Of a DNA stretch of 46,155 nt, positions 29,698 through 38,884 are shown in pieces. The DNA comes from Thiocystis violacea (GTDB lineage Bacteria > Pseudomonadota > Gammaproteobacteria > Chromatiales > Chromatiaceae): positions 1-46,155 of the forward strand of contig NZ_NRRG01000043.1 in assembly GCF_016583575.1 (NCBI RefSeq), written 5' to 3'. A model generated the notes under the pieces. The model was not told the DNA's origin. It saw nothing but the letters and a program-made list of their open reading frames with translations, and ran no database searches. The translations under genes and the position numbers were made by a program. The stretch's first letter is position 1. Every line of letters starts with the position of its first letter.

Positions 29698-31992
29698 TTA
29701 GGCTGGACGCGCGCGATACCAGGCGGCGAGTTTGTCCCCCGTCATCGGGGCACCCAGATAGAAGCCCTGAACCTGGTAACAACCATGACCTCGGAAGAAC
29801 CGCAAGTCCGCTTCGGTCTCGATGCCGACCGCGGCGACCTCGAGTCGCAGCGCCTGCCCGAGATGGATGATGGCGTCGACGATGGCCGGCATGCTCCGCG
29901 TCGCGCTCATGCGTCGCACCAGGGTCCGGTTGATCTCCAGTCCGTCCAGCGGCATCTGCTCCAACTCGCTCAGGCTTGAGCAACCCAACCCGAAATCATC
30001 GAGCACCAGACGAACCCCGAGCACCCTCAGCGCCGCCAGCACGCGCATCGACGACTCCAGATTCAGCAACAGGGTCTCCTCGCTCATCTGCAGCGTGAAG
30101 ACCGCCGGCTCGACACCGGCGGTCGCGCAAATGGCGGCGAATTGCTCCTGGAAACCCGGATGGTGGAACTGCCGATTCGAAACGTTCAAGGCGATGGGCA
30201 TCGCCGGAAGACCCGCGGCGAGCCAGGCGAGATGCTGTCGACAGGCTTCCCCGAGCACCCACTGACCCATCTCATGCATCAGCCGGCTGGACTCGGCGAT
30301 CGGGAGAAAGATCGCGGGCGTGATCTCGCTCCGATCGCTTTGGGGCCAGCGCAGCAGCGCCTCGACCCCGGTCACCTGGCCGCTCCTGAGATCCAGCACC
30401 GGTTGATAGGCAAGCCGCAGTTCCCCTCGCTTCATGCTCAGGCGCAAACGCTCTTCCAGCGTCGCCCTGGCTTGAACCTTTCGGTTCATCTCCTCGGTCA
30501 CGAACTGATACTGACCGGGGCTGATCTGTTTGGCGTGATACATGGCCAGATCCGCGCGCCGCAGCAGGGTGCCGACGCTATCGCCGTCCTGTGGGAAGAG
30601 ACTGATGCCGATGCTGGGAACGCATTGGAGTTCCACGTCTCCGAACCGGTAAGGGGGTGTGAGCGCGGCGATGAGATGGCGCGCGGAGCGGGCCGCGTCC
30701 TCCGCGTCACGGAGATTTCCCAGGACGATGACGAATTCGTCCCCGCCCAGCCGAGCCACCAGATCATCCGAGCGGAAGGTTTCCCGCAACCGCCGCGCCA
30801 CCCCCCGCAGGAGCTGGTCTCCCATCTCATGCCCGTGGACATCATTGACGGCCTTGAAGCGGTCCAGATCCAGAAAGAGAAGCGCCAGTTGACTGTGCGA
30901 GCGCCGGGCGCCGGCAATCATCCGGTGGGCCAACTGCTCGAACAGGGCGCGCGTGGGCAGACCGGTCAGCGCATCGTGCCGGGCCAGATGGATCGCCCGA
31001 TCCTCGGACTCCTTGCGCTCGGTGATGTCCTGATGGACCAGCAATACCCGTTCGAGCGCGCCGACCTCGTCGCGCAGCGCCTCCAAACGAACCGCGAACC
31101 AACGGTAGATCCCGTCCTTGCGGCGCGACCGGAACTGGATTTCGTGATGATTCCCGGGATTGGCGGCGAACAGCCCCAGCGCGAGCAGGCTGCGCTCGCG
31201 ATCCTCGGGATGCAGGAACTCGGCCCACTCGGAGAGCCGCCACGGCAGCTCGTTGGGGGCGTAACCCATTTGGCGTTGCCAATTCGGAGGAAACGTCAGC
31301 GTATCCCGGTTCGGATCCCACTCGCAGAAGGTCAGCCCGGCGATCTCGGCGGCCAGGCCCAGCCGCGCCTGGCTACGCCGCAGGGCTTGATCGCTCTGTT
31401 TGCTCGCCGAGATATCGGTCAGAACGATCCGCCATCGGCCGGGGCTGGCGGTCGTTTCCGGGGCCAGGCTGGTATCCAGGCGAACCCAGATCGGCCGGCC
31501 TTCCGCCGGCTCAAGTCGTAGCTCGATGGTTTGTCGTTCGCCGCTCGACCAAAGCTGCTGGCGGCCGCGGTAGAGACTCTCCTGATCCTCGGGCAGGATG
31601 AAATCGGAGAAGGCCAGGCCCACCAGACTGGAGCGCGCGGTGCCGAGAAGGTTGGTGGCCGTGAGGTTGGCCTCCTCGATCAAGCCCGTATCGCTCAAGG
31701 TCAGATAACCCACCGGAGCCAGGTCGTAGAGATCGAAATAGCGCCGTTGGGAAAGCTCCAGCGCCGCCTGGATCCGACGCAACTCCTCGTTCTGCGACTC
31801 CAGCTCGACCTGATGGGTTCGCAGTTCCTGGAGCAGACGCTGGGCCTCCTCGGGAGACGTGGGTGGAAGCGGCACCCCGTCCACGCGCAAGCTCCGCTCC
31901 TCCGCCCCGTGGCGCGGCACCGAATCGCCGACGGGCGCGACCCTCGGCGGTGGGTCGCGCCGGTCGAACGAATCATGCGACTCGGTGGTCAT
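29698..31992 (-). CDS. PAS-PAS-GGDEF-EAL signalling protein (EAL probably degenerate)
   Basis: 764 residues from ATG 31992 (GGAGG five bases upstream; the longer frame has no such site). A coiled coil (about 48-82) is followed by PAS domains at about 85-195 and 207-325. GGDEF follows at 332-495 with an intact RLGGDEF (416-420) and an inhibitory RxxD site (RSDD, 407-410), so it should make c-di-GMP. EAL (about 510-760) keeps E544 (EALLRW), N603 and D665/D666 (LDDFG). However, the catalytic Lys position reads Glu (GLEINRT, 686), its following Asp is Asn, and EGVE reads VGIE. The phosphodiesterase is therefore probably inactive or altered. No transmembrane span or signal peptide, so cytosolic. 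Confidence 0.93.
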   Translation of the reverse strand: MTTESHDSFDRRDPPPRVAPVGDSVPRHGAEERSLRVDGVPLPPTSPEEAQRLLQELRTHQVELESQNEELRRIQAALELSQRRYFDLYDLAPVGYLTLSDTGLIEEANLTATNLLGTARSSLVGLAFSDFILPEDQESLYRGRQQLWSSGERQTIELRLEPAEGRPIWVRLDTSLAPETTASPGRWRIVLTDISASKQSDQALRRSQARLGLAAEIAGLTFCEWDPNRDTLTFPPNWQRQMGYAPNELPWRLSEWAEFLHPEDRERSLLALGLFAANPGNHHEIQFRSRRKDGIYRWFAVRLEALRDEVGALERVLLVHQDITERKESEDRAIHLARHDALTGLPTRALFEQLAHRMIAGARRSHSQLALLFLDLDRFKAVNDVHGHEMGDQLLRGVARRLRETFRSDDLVARLGGDEFVIVLGNLRDAEDAARSARHLIAALTPPYRFGDVELQCVPSIGISLFPQDGDSVGTLLRRADLAMYHAKQISPGQYQFVTEEMNRKVQARATLEERLRLSMKRGELRLAYQPVLDLRSGQVTGVEALLRWPQSDRSEITPAIFLPIAESSRLMHEMGQWVLGEACRQHLAWLAAGLPAMPIALNVSNRQFHHPGFQEQFAAICATAGVEPAVFTLQMSEETLLLNLESSMRVLAALRVLGVRLVLDDFGLGCSSLSELEQMPLDGLEINRTLVRRMSATRSMPAIVDAIIHLGQALRLEVAAVGIETEADLRFFRGHGCYQVQGFYLGAPMTGDKLAAWYRARPA

Positions 31993-32123
31993 CAATGCCT
32001 CCGGATAACCTGGGTGCCATTCCATGAATCCACACGGATTCTCGCAACCTCGGCCAGTGCGATAAATGCGTATAAAACCTCAGACAGCCGCACGGGGAAC
32101 CCGGCCCAGGGCATCCTAATTCC

Positions 32124-32226
32124 GTGGGAGCGGCTTGCAGCCGCGAAGAACTCCGCGCCGATGCTTGAGCCGAAACGCCGGCGCGCGTCGCGGCTGCCCG
32201 GCGTCGCGGCTGCAAACCGCTCCCAC
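32124..32226. repeat. GTGGGAGCGG-type extragenic palindrome
   Basis: Inverted repeat with 23-base arms (32124-32146 and 32204-32226) complementary at 22 of 23 positions; the arms start GTGGGAGCGG and end CCGCTCCCAC. The centre contains a second copy of GTCGCGGCTGC (about 32187-32197). This sequence family (GTGGGAGCGGCTTGCAGCC) is a common REP element in gammaproteobacteria. It lies between the two signalling genes and overlaps no coding sequence. Confidence 0.8.
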
Positions 32227-32230
32227 CGGG

Positions 32231-35200
32231 TTAGCCGCTTGGTTCTGGCGCGGCGTTTTCAATGGGGGCTGACGGATCCTCGCTGACGCCCTCGATGGCG
32301 AACAGGATCACCTCGATCTTCCCAGCGACGGGATCGAGGCCGCGGGCGTTGAGCCGCATGGTGCAGGATCCCACCCCAGGCAAGTCCAGGGGCATCCGAT
32401 AGTCGTCGAAGCCGGTGCCTTGCGACTGGAGATCCCGCAAGAGTCGACGCAGCGCGGGGGTATCCCATTGGCCGTTGCCCAAGTCGTACAGGCATCGGCC
32501 GAGAACCTCCGCTTGGATCGTCCGGAAGCAACGGCCGTAAGCCCGATTGGCCGAGATCACGCGCAGATCCGCATCCAGCACCAGCAGCGGATCGCGCATG
32601 GCATCGACCACGCCTTCGGCCAGGACGCGGGCCACGCGCAGTTCCTCTTCCATCCGCCGACGGCTGGAGATGTCCACGAAGGTGATCACGGCGCCCTCGA
32701 TGACGTTGTTGAGAGTTCGATAGGGTCCGATACGGAGCAGATAGAGGGCGTCCTGCAGGGTCCGAACCTCCTTTTCCAGCGGGATCAGGGTTCTCAGAAC
32801 CTCGGTCACGTCCTCCACCAGGCTATGGTAATCGAACAGATTGGAGACGATGTCGCCCACCGGGCGCCCGAGGTCGGACTGGATCAACTTGATCAACTGG
32901 GTCGCGGCCGGGGTGAAACGGGTGATCCGCGACTGGTGGTCGACAAAAATCGTGGCCACGCCGGTCCCGGACAGGAGATTGTTCATGTCATTGTTGGCGC
33001 GCGACAGATCCACGACCTTGCTCTGCAACTCCGCGTTGACGGTGGCCAGCTCCTCGTTGACCGATTGCAACTCCTCCTTGGAGGTTTCCAGCTCCTCGTT
33101 GGTGGATTGGAGTTCCTCGTTGACCGACTGCATCTCCTCGTTGGTGGATTTCAGCTCTTCGTTGGCGGTTTCCATCTCCTCTAGGGTGGTCTGGAGATAT
33201 TCCTCCTTCGCCCGTAGCTCCAGCTCCAGATCGGCGATACGCCGGTCGTCGCCCGTGGGGCTGGCGGAGTCGGTCCCCTCGGCGTCGACGGCGGCCGCGA
33301 CGGCCTTCGGGATCGCCTCCAGGACCACCAGGTAGAGATCGGACGTGACGTCCGGACCCAGGAACGACTCCGGTCGCACCGTCAGGTTGACCCCGCTGAA
33401 ATCGCCATTGGTCTTGACCCGCAAATCCGGCAGATGGACGGTTTCCTGGCGGGCCACCGCCCGATGCAAGGCATTGGTCAGGGGTCGGCGCAGCCCCTCG
33501 CGCGCCATGTTGAAGATGTTCATGGCCGCATCGCCGTCGGCGGGCTCCAGGTACTGACCGGTACGACCGTAGATGTGGAGGATCTCGCCGCGGCCGTTGA
33601 TCAGGACGCCCGCCGGCTCGTAATGGCGCAGCAGCGCCGCCTCGGTCAGGGCGCGCAGATCCGGCTTGCTCCGACCCGGCTCCAGCGGAGCCTGAATCGG
33701 CGGCCGTAGGCTCGTCTGGAGCGACGGCAGGAAGGAACCCAGCGCGGGGGACGCGGTCGTCAGCGCACCGGGAAGACGATCCTGGCGGATATAGAGCTTC
33801 CACTTGCGGCTGATTGGCGCGAACAGGGTCAGGAATTCGCCGATGCTCTCCGAGTTGCCCAGAAAGAGCGTGCCGTATGGATTGAGCGAGTAGTAAAAGA
33901 GTGGAATCAGACGTTTCTGCAGATCGCCGTCGAGGTAGATGAGCAGGTTGCGGCAACTGATCAGATCCAGCCGCGAAAAAGGGGGATCCCGGATCAGATC
34001 CTGCTCGGAGAAGATCAGCAGATCGCGAGTCGTCTTGCGGATACGGTAGACGCCCTCGTTGGGCTCCTCGGTGAAAAAGCGCGCCAGCCGCTCGGGCGAG
34101 AGATCGGCCGCGATGCTGGCTGGATAGACGCCGGCGCGCGCCCGCTCGATGGCGCGGGCGTCCACGTCGGTGGCGAACACCTGCACCTTGAAGGTCTGTT
34201 TGAGTTGTTCCAGGTGCTCCTGGAGCAGCATGGCGATGGAATAGGCCTCCTCGCCGGTCGAGCAGCCGCAGACCCAGACGCGCACCGCCGCGCCCGCCGG
34301 CTTGCCGGCGAACAGACGCGGAATGACCTCCTGTTCCAGGACGGCGAACGCCTCGGGGTCGCGGAAGAAACTGGTGACCCCGATCAGCAGGTCATGGAAC
34401 AGCGACTCGATCTCTTCCGGATCCTGCTGGAGGTAGCGCGCGTACTCGTCCCGATGTTCGAGCTGATGCAGCGCCATGCGTCGCTCGATCCGACGCACCA
34501 GGGTGCTCTGTTTGTACTGCGAGAAGTCGTGCGAGGTCTTGTCGCGCAGCAGGAGGCAGATCTTGGCCAGGGCATCCTCGGTCTTCGGAGACGAGGCGAA
34601 TACCTGCGGCACCTTGACGAAGGCATGCGAGGCGTAGGCCATGAGCCGCGCCGGCATGTCCACCGGAGGCAGCATGAAATCCGCCAGCCCGGCGGCGATG
34701 ACGCTGCGCGGCATGCCGTCGTAGGCCGCCGTCCTGGGCTCCTGGACCATCACCAGCCCACCCTCGCCCTTGATGGCCCTGGCGCCCAGGGTGCCATCGC
34801 TGCCGGTGCCCGAGAGGATGACGCCGATCGCCCGTTCATGCCGGTCCCGCGCCAGGGAACGGAAGAAAGAGTCGATGGGCAGGCGCAGCCCGCGCGGCGC
34901 GCTCGACTCCAGCAGGTGGAGCCGGCCGCCGAACAGAGCCAGATCCTGGTTGGGCGGGATGATGTAGACACAGTCCGGGCTGACCGGCATGCCGTCCTCG
35001 ATCTCCTGGACCCGCATGCGGGTATAGCGCCCGACCAGCTCGGTCAGGAGGCTCTTGTGATCGGGCGCCAGATGCTGCACCAGGACGAAGGCCATGCCGG
35101 TCGCGACATCCGGGGGAATCCCCGAGAAGAAGGCTTCAAAGGCCGCGAGACCACCGGCCGAGGCGCCGATGCCGACGATGGGGAAGGTCGGGGGCTCGGC

Positions 35201-35299
35201 GGACGGCTCGGCCCTGACCTCGGATCGAGTCGCCTCGCCGGGCGCGTCGGTCGGGTCCGGTGTCGCGGGCTTCTCGTCGGGTGTGCTAGGCGTGACCAT
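32231..35299 (-). CDS. CheB-CheR fusion with PAS domains
   Basis: 1,022 residues. CheB methylesterase domain at about 38-220 with catalytic Ser47 (GASAGG), His76 (VQHLAPDH) and Asp168 (GTGSDGT). CheR methyltransferase at about 245-500 with the SAM-binding GCSTGEEAYS (345-354) and NLLIYL. A PAS-like region spans 550-650, a long coiled coil 690-770 built on heptads such as NEELxS, and PAS domains 775-880 and 890-1000. No N-terminal receiver domain. Both halves keep catalytic residues, so it may add and remove glutamate methyl groups on chemoreceptor-like proteins, or act as a scaffold for signalling. ATG 35299 with GGAGA site. No chemotaxis cluster or kinase adjacent. Confidence 0.93.
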   Translation of the reverse strand: MVTPSTPDEKPATPDPTDAPGEATRSEVRAEPSAEPPTFPIVGIGASAGGLAAFEAFFSGIPPDVATGMAFVLVQHLAPDHKSLLTELVGRYTRMRVQEIEDGMPVSPDCVYIIPPNQDLALFGGRLHLLESSAPRGLRLPIDSFFRSLARDRHERAIGVILSGTGSDGTLGARAIKGEGGLVMVQEPRTAAYDGMPRSVIAAGLADFMLPPVDMPARLMAYASHAFVKVPQVFASSPKTEDALAKICLLLRDKTSHDFSQYKQSTLVRRIERRMALHQLEHRDEYARYLQQDPEEIESLFHDLLIGVTSFFRDPEAFAVLEQEVIPRLFAGKPAGAAVRVWVCGCSTGEEAYSIAMLLQEHLEQLKQTFKVQVFATDVDARAIERARAGVYPASIAADLSPERLARFFTEEPNEGVYRIRKTTRDLLIFSEQDLIRDPPFSRLDLISCRNLLIYLDGDLQKRLIPLFYYSLNPYGTLFLGNSESIGEFLTLFAPISRKWKLYIRQDRLPGALTTASPALGSFLPSLQTSLRPPIQAPLEPGRSKPDLRALTEAALLRHYEPAGVLINGRGEILHIYGRTGQYLEPADGDAAMNIFNMAREGLRRPLTNALHRAVARQETVHLPDLRVKTNGDFSGVNLTVRPESFLGPDVTSDLYLVVLEAIPKAVAAAVDAEGTDSASPTGDDRRIADLELELRAKEEYLQTTLEEMETANEELKSTNEEMQSVNEELQSTNEELETSKEELQSVNEELATVNAELQSKVVDLSRANNDMNNLLSGTGVATIFVDHQSRITRFTPAATQLIKLIQSDLGRPVGDIVSNLFDYHSLVEDVTEVLRTLIPLEKEVRTLQDALYLLRIGPYRTLNNVIEGAVITFVDISSRRRMEEELRVARVLAEGVVDAMRDPLLVLDADLRVISANRAYGRCFRTIQAEVLGRCLYDLGNGQWDTPALRRLLRDLQSQGTGFDDYRMPLDLPGVGSCTMRLNARGLDPVAGKIEVILFAIEGVSEDPSAPIENAAPEPSG

Positions 35300-35465
35300 G
35301 GCCTGTCTCCGTTAGTGCCGGCGGCCGCGACATGCCGGGCCGCGCGGGGGCGGTTTCCTGGGAGCGTTGGCAAGGTATCACGAACCGCGAACCGATCTCT
35401 TATCTTTGGTTGACGCCGGCCATTGACCCATGCTCGACAAGCACAGTCTAATGCCCGGCTTGATC

Positions 35466-35660
35466 TTCCGGTGCCCCGAGGGAAACCTTCCTTGGGGTTA
35501 AACGGGAAGTCGGTGACCCATCCCGGACGGGAGGGGAAAGCCGGCGCTGCCCCCGCAACGGTAGACGAGTCAAGACGCGACACAGGGCCACTGTGAGTCA
35601 TCATGGGAAGGCGTCGCGTTGGGTCCAGACCCCGCTCGTGAGCCCGGAGACCGGCCAGAG
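35466..35660 (+). promoter_or_regulatory. Cobalamin (B12) riboswitch
   Basis: The class-I cobalamin aptamer landmarks appear in order: GGTGCC (35470-35475), TTAAACGGGAAGTCGGTG (35498-35515), the near-invariant B12-box region GCCGGCGCTGCCCCCGCAACGG (35540-35561), GCCACTG (35587-35593), ATGGGAAGGCG (35603-35613) and the closing GTGAGCCCGGAGACCGGCC (35638-35656). It lies about 225 bases before btuB on the same strand. Adenosylcobalamin binding should switch off btuB and perhaps the whole cob operon. The 225-base leader after the aptamer holds the expression platform, whose details I could not resolve. Confidence 0.95.
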
Positions 35661-35886
35661 GATCGGCGCCATTCACCCGTTTCGGACTCGCTCAAGTCGG
35701 ATGCGCACGGCATCCCCGGACCGCGATCCAACGGACGAATGGCTCCACGAACGGGGTCGCGAGGGGCGGCCTGTCGTGACGCCGACCCTGGCCCGTCCCG
35801 GTCCCGCGCCCGTCCCGCCTCCTCATCGCCTCCCTCCCCTGTCGAGCCCCGCGGGTGTGCGCGGCTCACCGAAGGAGTCAGAAACC

Positions 35887-37770
35887 ATGAATCATTCCTG
35901 GATGCTGGTGGCGCTCGGCGCGCCGCTGGCCGGTCTCGCCGTGGCGGATGAAACGCCAACCCTGCTCGAACCCGTGGTGGTCACCGCCACCCGCACGGCC
36001 GAGCCGCGCGCCACCACCCTCGCCTCGGTCACCGTCATCGACCGCGCCGAGATCGAGCGCCGTCAGGCGCGTTCCGTTCCGGATCTGCTGCGTGGCGTTC
36101 CCGGCGTCATCCTGTCCCAGACCGGCGGCGCCGGTCAGCACGCCTCGGTCTTTCTGCGCGGCACCAACTCCGACCATGTGCTGGTCTTGATCGATGGGGT
36201 CAAGATTGGTTCGGCCACCTCCGGAACGGCGCCCTTCGAGGATCTGCCGATCGAGCAGATCGAGCGCATCGAGGTGGTGCGCGGACCGCGTTCGAGCCTC
36301 TACGGCTCGGAGGCGATCGGCGGGGTCATCCAGATCTTCACCAAGCGCGGCGGCGGTCCGCTCGCCCGGCGCCTGACCCTCGGCGGCGGCACGCTCGGCA
36401 CCGCCAAGGTCGCGGCGGGCGTCTCGGGCGGCGGTGAGCGGGGCTGGTTCAATCTGGGCGCCAACCTCGACCGCACCGATGGGATCGATGCCTGCGCGGG
36501 ACGCGCCAAACCGGCGGCCGGCTGCCGGGTCGATCAGCCCGACCGCGACCCCTACCGCAACCTGGGGATGAGCCTGCGCGGCGGCTATGCCTTCGGCGAG
36601 ACCGCCACGCTGGATCTGCATCTGCTCGGCTCCGAGAACCGCGCGGACTTCGACGGTTCCGCCCTGGCCGGCAATGAGTCGCGCTCCGAGCAGCAGGTGC
36701 TGGGTGCCCGATCGACCTTCAAGCCGCTGGATCCCTGGATCCTGACCCTGGCCGCCGGACGCAGTTGGGATGCCTACCGGGTGTTTTTCGACGATCCCGA
36801 GACCTCGGGCGGAGCCTATTTTCTTGACCGCTTCGAGACCGAGCGCGATACGCTGTCGCTCCAGAACGATATCGCCATCGGCGCGGCGCGCCTGCTCACG
36901 CTGGGGGCGGACTATCAGGACGATCGCGTCTCCGGAACGGTCGACTACGCCCGGCGCTCACGCGACAACCTGGGCCTCTTCGGCGAGTATCAGGACCAGT
37001 TCGGTCCCGCGAACCTGAAACTCAGCCTGCGCCAGGACGACAATGGCCAGTTCGGCGACCACGGCACGGGCAACGCCGCACTTGGCTATCGCCTCGACAA
37101 TGGGATCCAGGTTTCGCTCTCCCATGGCACGGCCTTCAAGGCGCCGAGCTTCAATGACCTCTACTACCCTTACTACGGCAATCCAGACCTCGACCCGGAG
37201 CAATCCCGAAGCCTGGAGCTGGGGGTCAACGGCCCCCTAGCCCTGGGCGCGGAACTGAACGGGCGCTGGGATCTCGCGCTGTATGAGACGGATATCGATG
37301 ATCTGATTGCCTACGACGCCAACCTCTCGGCCGCCGCCAATGTGCGGCGCGCGCGCATCCGCGGCCTGGAGGCCAGCGGCTCGGTTGGTTATCGGAACTG
37401 GGATCTCAAGGCGAATCTAACCCTCATGGACCCGGAAAACCGCTCAAGCGGCTCCAGCCAGGGTAATCTCCTGCCCCGTCGGCCCGAGCAGAGCGTCCAG
37501 ATCGACCTCGACCGCCGGTTCGAGCGCTGGTCGGCCGGCGCCTCGCTCTTCATCGCCGGGCGCCGTTTCGACGACTTGGCCAACCAGACTCGGCTCGACG
37601 GTTATGCCCTGCTCGACCTGCGGGCGGAGTACGCGATCAACGACGCGCTGCGCGTCCAGGCGCGACTGGAGAACGCCTTCGACGAGGACTACGAAACCGC
37701 CTACCTTTACAACCAACCCGGCCGGTCCTTCTATCTGACCCTCCGCTACGAGCCGTCGCTGTCTCGCTAA
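35887..37770 (+). CDS. btuB: TonB-dependent vitamin B12 outer-membrane receptor
   Basis: 627 residues from ATG 35887 (AAGGAG site nine bases upstream). A signal peptide (residues 1-21) precedes a TonB box EPVVVTATR near the mature N-terminus. The plug domain (about 40-150) contains LRGVPGVILSQTGGAGQHASVFLRG and IEVVRGPRSSLYGSEAIGGVIQIFTKRG, followed by a 22-strand barrel. The frame continues upstream to 35593 through the riboswitch and leader, which is not coding. BtuB imports cobalamin using TonB-ExbB-ExbD energy. It is followed by cobT, cobC and cobS, so salvage and uptake are co-regulated. Confidence 0.93.
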   Translation: MNHSWMLVALGAPLAGLAVADETPTLLEPVVVTATRTAEPRATTLASVTVIDRAEIERRQARSVPDLLRGVPGVILSQTGGAGQHASVFLRGTNSDHVLVLIDGVKIGSATSGTAPFEDLPIEQIERIEVVRGPRSSLYGSEAIGGVIQIFTKRGGGPLARRLTLGGGTLGTAKVAAGVSGGGERGWFNLGANLDRTDGIDACAGRAKPAAGCRVDQPDRDPYRNLGMSLRGGYAFGETATLDLHLLGSENRADFDGSALAGNESRSEQQVLGARSTFKPLDPWILTLAAGRSWDAYRVFFDDPETSGGAYFLDRFETERDTLSLQNDIAIGAARLLTLGADYQDDRVSGTVDYARRSRDNLGLFGEYQDQFGPANLKLSLRQDDNGQFGDHGTGNAALGYRLDNGIQVSLSHGTAFKAPSFNDLYYPYYGNPDLDPEQSRSLELGVNGPLALGAELNGRWDLALYETDIDDLIAYDANLSAAANVRRARIRGLEASGSVGYRNWDLKANLTLMDPENRSSGSSQGNLLPRRPEQSVQIDLDRRFERWSAGASLFIAGRRFDDLANQTRLDGYALLDLRAEYAINDALRVQARLENAFDEDYETAYLYNQPGRSFYLTLRYEPSLSR

Positions 37771-37780
37771 TCCCCGTTTC

Positions 37781-37798
37781 GAGGCGCCCAGGCGCCTC
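37781..37798 (+). repeat. Intercistronic hairpin between btuB and cobT
   Basis: GAGGCGCC and GGCGCCTC separated by two bases form an 8-bp perfect hairpin 11 bases after btuB. With no T-run and with the B12 operon continuing, it may protect or adjust the upstream mRNA rather than terminate it. Confidence 0.5.
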
Positions 37799-37824
37799 CC
37801 AATGCCATTCTTGAGGTATCTCTC

Positions 37825-38880
37825 ATGCCCACAGGTCTTACCTGGATCCAGGATCCCTGTCTGCCACTGGACGCCATGGCGGCCGACACCGCCCGTCGAC
37901 GTCAGGATCAGCTCACCAAGCCGCGCGGCTCGCTCGGTCGACTGGAGGAGATGGCCATCCAACTCGCCGGGATGCAGGGCACGGTCACCCCCTCGCCCGA
38001 TCCGGTGCATATCCTGCAATTCGTCTCCGATCACGGCGTGGCGGCCGAGGGCGTCTCGCTCTTTCCGCGCGAGGTCACGCTACAGATGCTCCACAACATC
38101 GCGCGCGGCGGGGCGGCCGTCTCGGTGATGGCGGAGGCGATCGGCGCGCGCATGGAGATCTTCGACCTGGGCATCCTCACGGATCCAGGCCCCATCGAGG
38201 GCGTCCAATCGGAACGGCTCGGCGCGGGCACCGGCAACATCGCGCGCGAGCCGGCGATGAGCGAGGGACAGCTCATCGCCGCCCTGAACCTGGGGCGTGC
38301 GGCGGTCGAGCGGGCGCTCGCCAATGGGGCCAAACTCCTGATCTGCGGCGAGATGGGGATCGGCAACACCACCCCGGCCACGGCGCTCGCCTGCGCCCTG
38401 CTCGGTCTGGAGCCAGCCGTTCTGACCGGACCCGGAACCGGGCTCGATAGCGACGGCGTCTCGCGCAAGGCCCAGGTGATCGCCACCGCCCTGGCGCTCC
38501 ACGTCACGCCCGAGCGCACGCCGCTCGATCTGCTCGCGCGGCTCGGCGGCTTCGACATCGCCGCCAGTACCGGGGCCTTCATCACCGCCGCGCAACGCGG
38601 GATGCCGATCCTGGTCGATGGCTTCATCATCAGCTCGGCCGCGCTGCTCGCCACACGCCTCAACCCTGGGGTGCGCGACTGGATGCTCTTCGCGCACAGC
38701 TCGGCCGAGCCCGGTCACCGGCGCATGATGGAGGCGCTCGACGCCGCCCCCTATCTGGATCTGGGGATGCGCCTCGGCGAGGCCACTGGGGGGGCGACCC
38801 TGGTACCGCTGCTGCGTCTGGCCTGCACGGTCCACCAGAAGATGGCCACCTTCACCGAGGCCGGCGTGAGCGAGGCCTGA
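37825..38880 (+). CDS. cobT: Nicotinate-nucleotide:dimethylbenzimidazole phosphoribosyltransferase
   Basis: 351 residues, the usual CobT size. Conserved stretches include ARRRQDQLTKPRGSLGRLEEMAIQLAGMQG, the loop QFVSDHGVAAEGVSLFPREVT, GEMGIGNTTPATAL and the C-terminal LGMRLGEATGGATLVPLLRLA, holding the catalytic Glu. It makes alpha-ribazole-5'-phosphate for the lower axial ligand of cobalamin. It is 54 bases after btuB, and cobC follows after four bases. Confidence 0.96.
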   Translation: MPTGLTWIQDPCLPLDAMAADTARRRQDQLTKPRGSLGRLEEMAIQLAGMQGTVTPSPDPVHILQFVSDHGVAAEGVSLFPREVTLQMLHNIARGGAAVSVMAEAIGARMEIFDLGILTDPGPIEGVQSERLGAGTGNIAREPAMSEGQLIAALNLGRAAVERALANGAKLLICGEMGIGNTTPATALACALLGLEPAVLTGPGTGLDSDGVSRKAQVIATALALHVTPERTPLDLLARLGGFDIAASTGAFITAAQRGMPILVDGFIISSAALLATRLNPGVRDWMLFAHSSAEPGHRRMMEALDAAPYLDLGMRLGEATGGATLVPLLRLACTVHQKMATFTEAGVSEA

Positions 38881-38884
38881 GCCC

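Noticed and set aside
33030-33200. Imperfect 21-base tandem repeats within the CheB-CheR gene
   Set aside because: They encode heptads (NEELxS) of the linker coiled coil typical of this fusion family, not a DNA repeat element.
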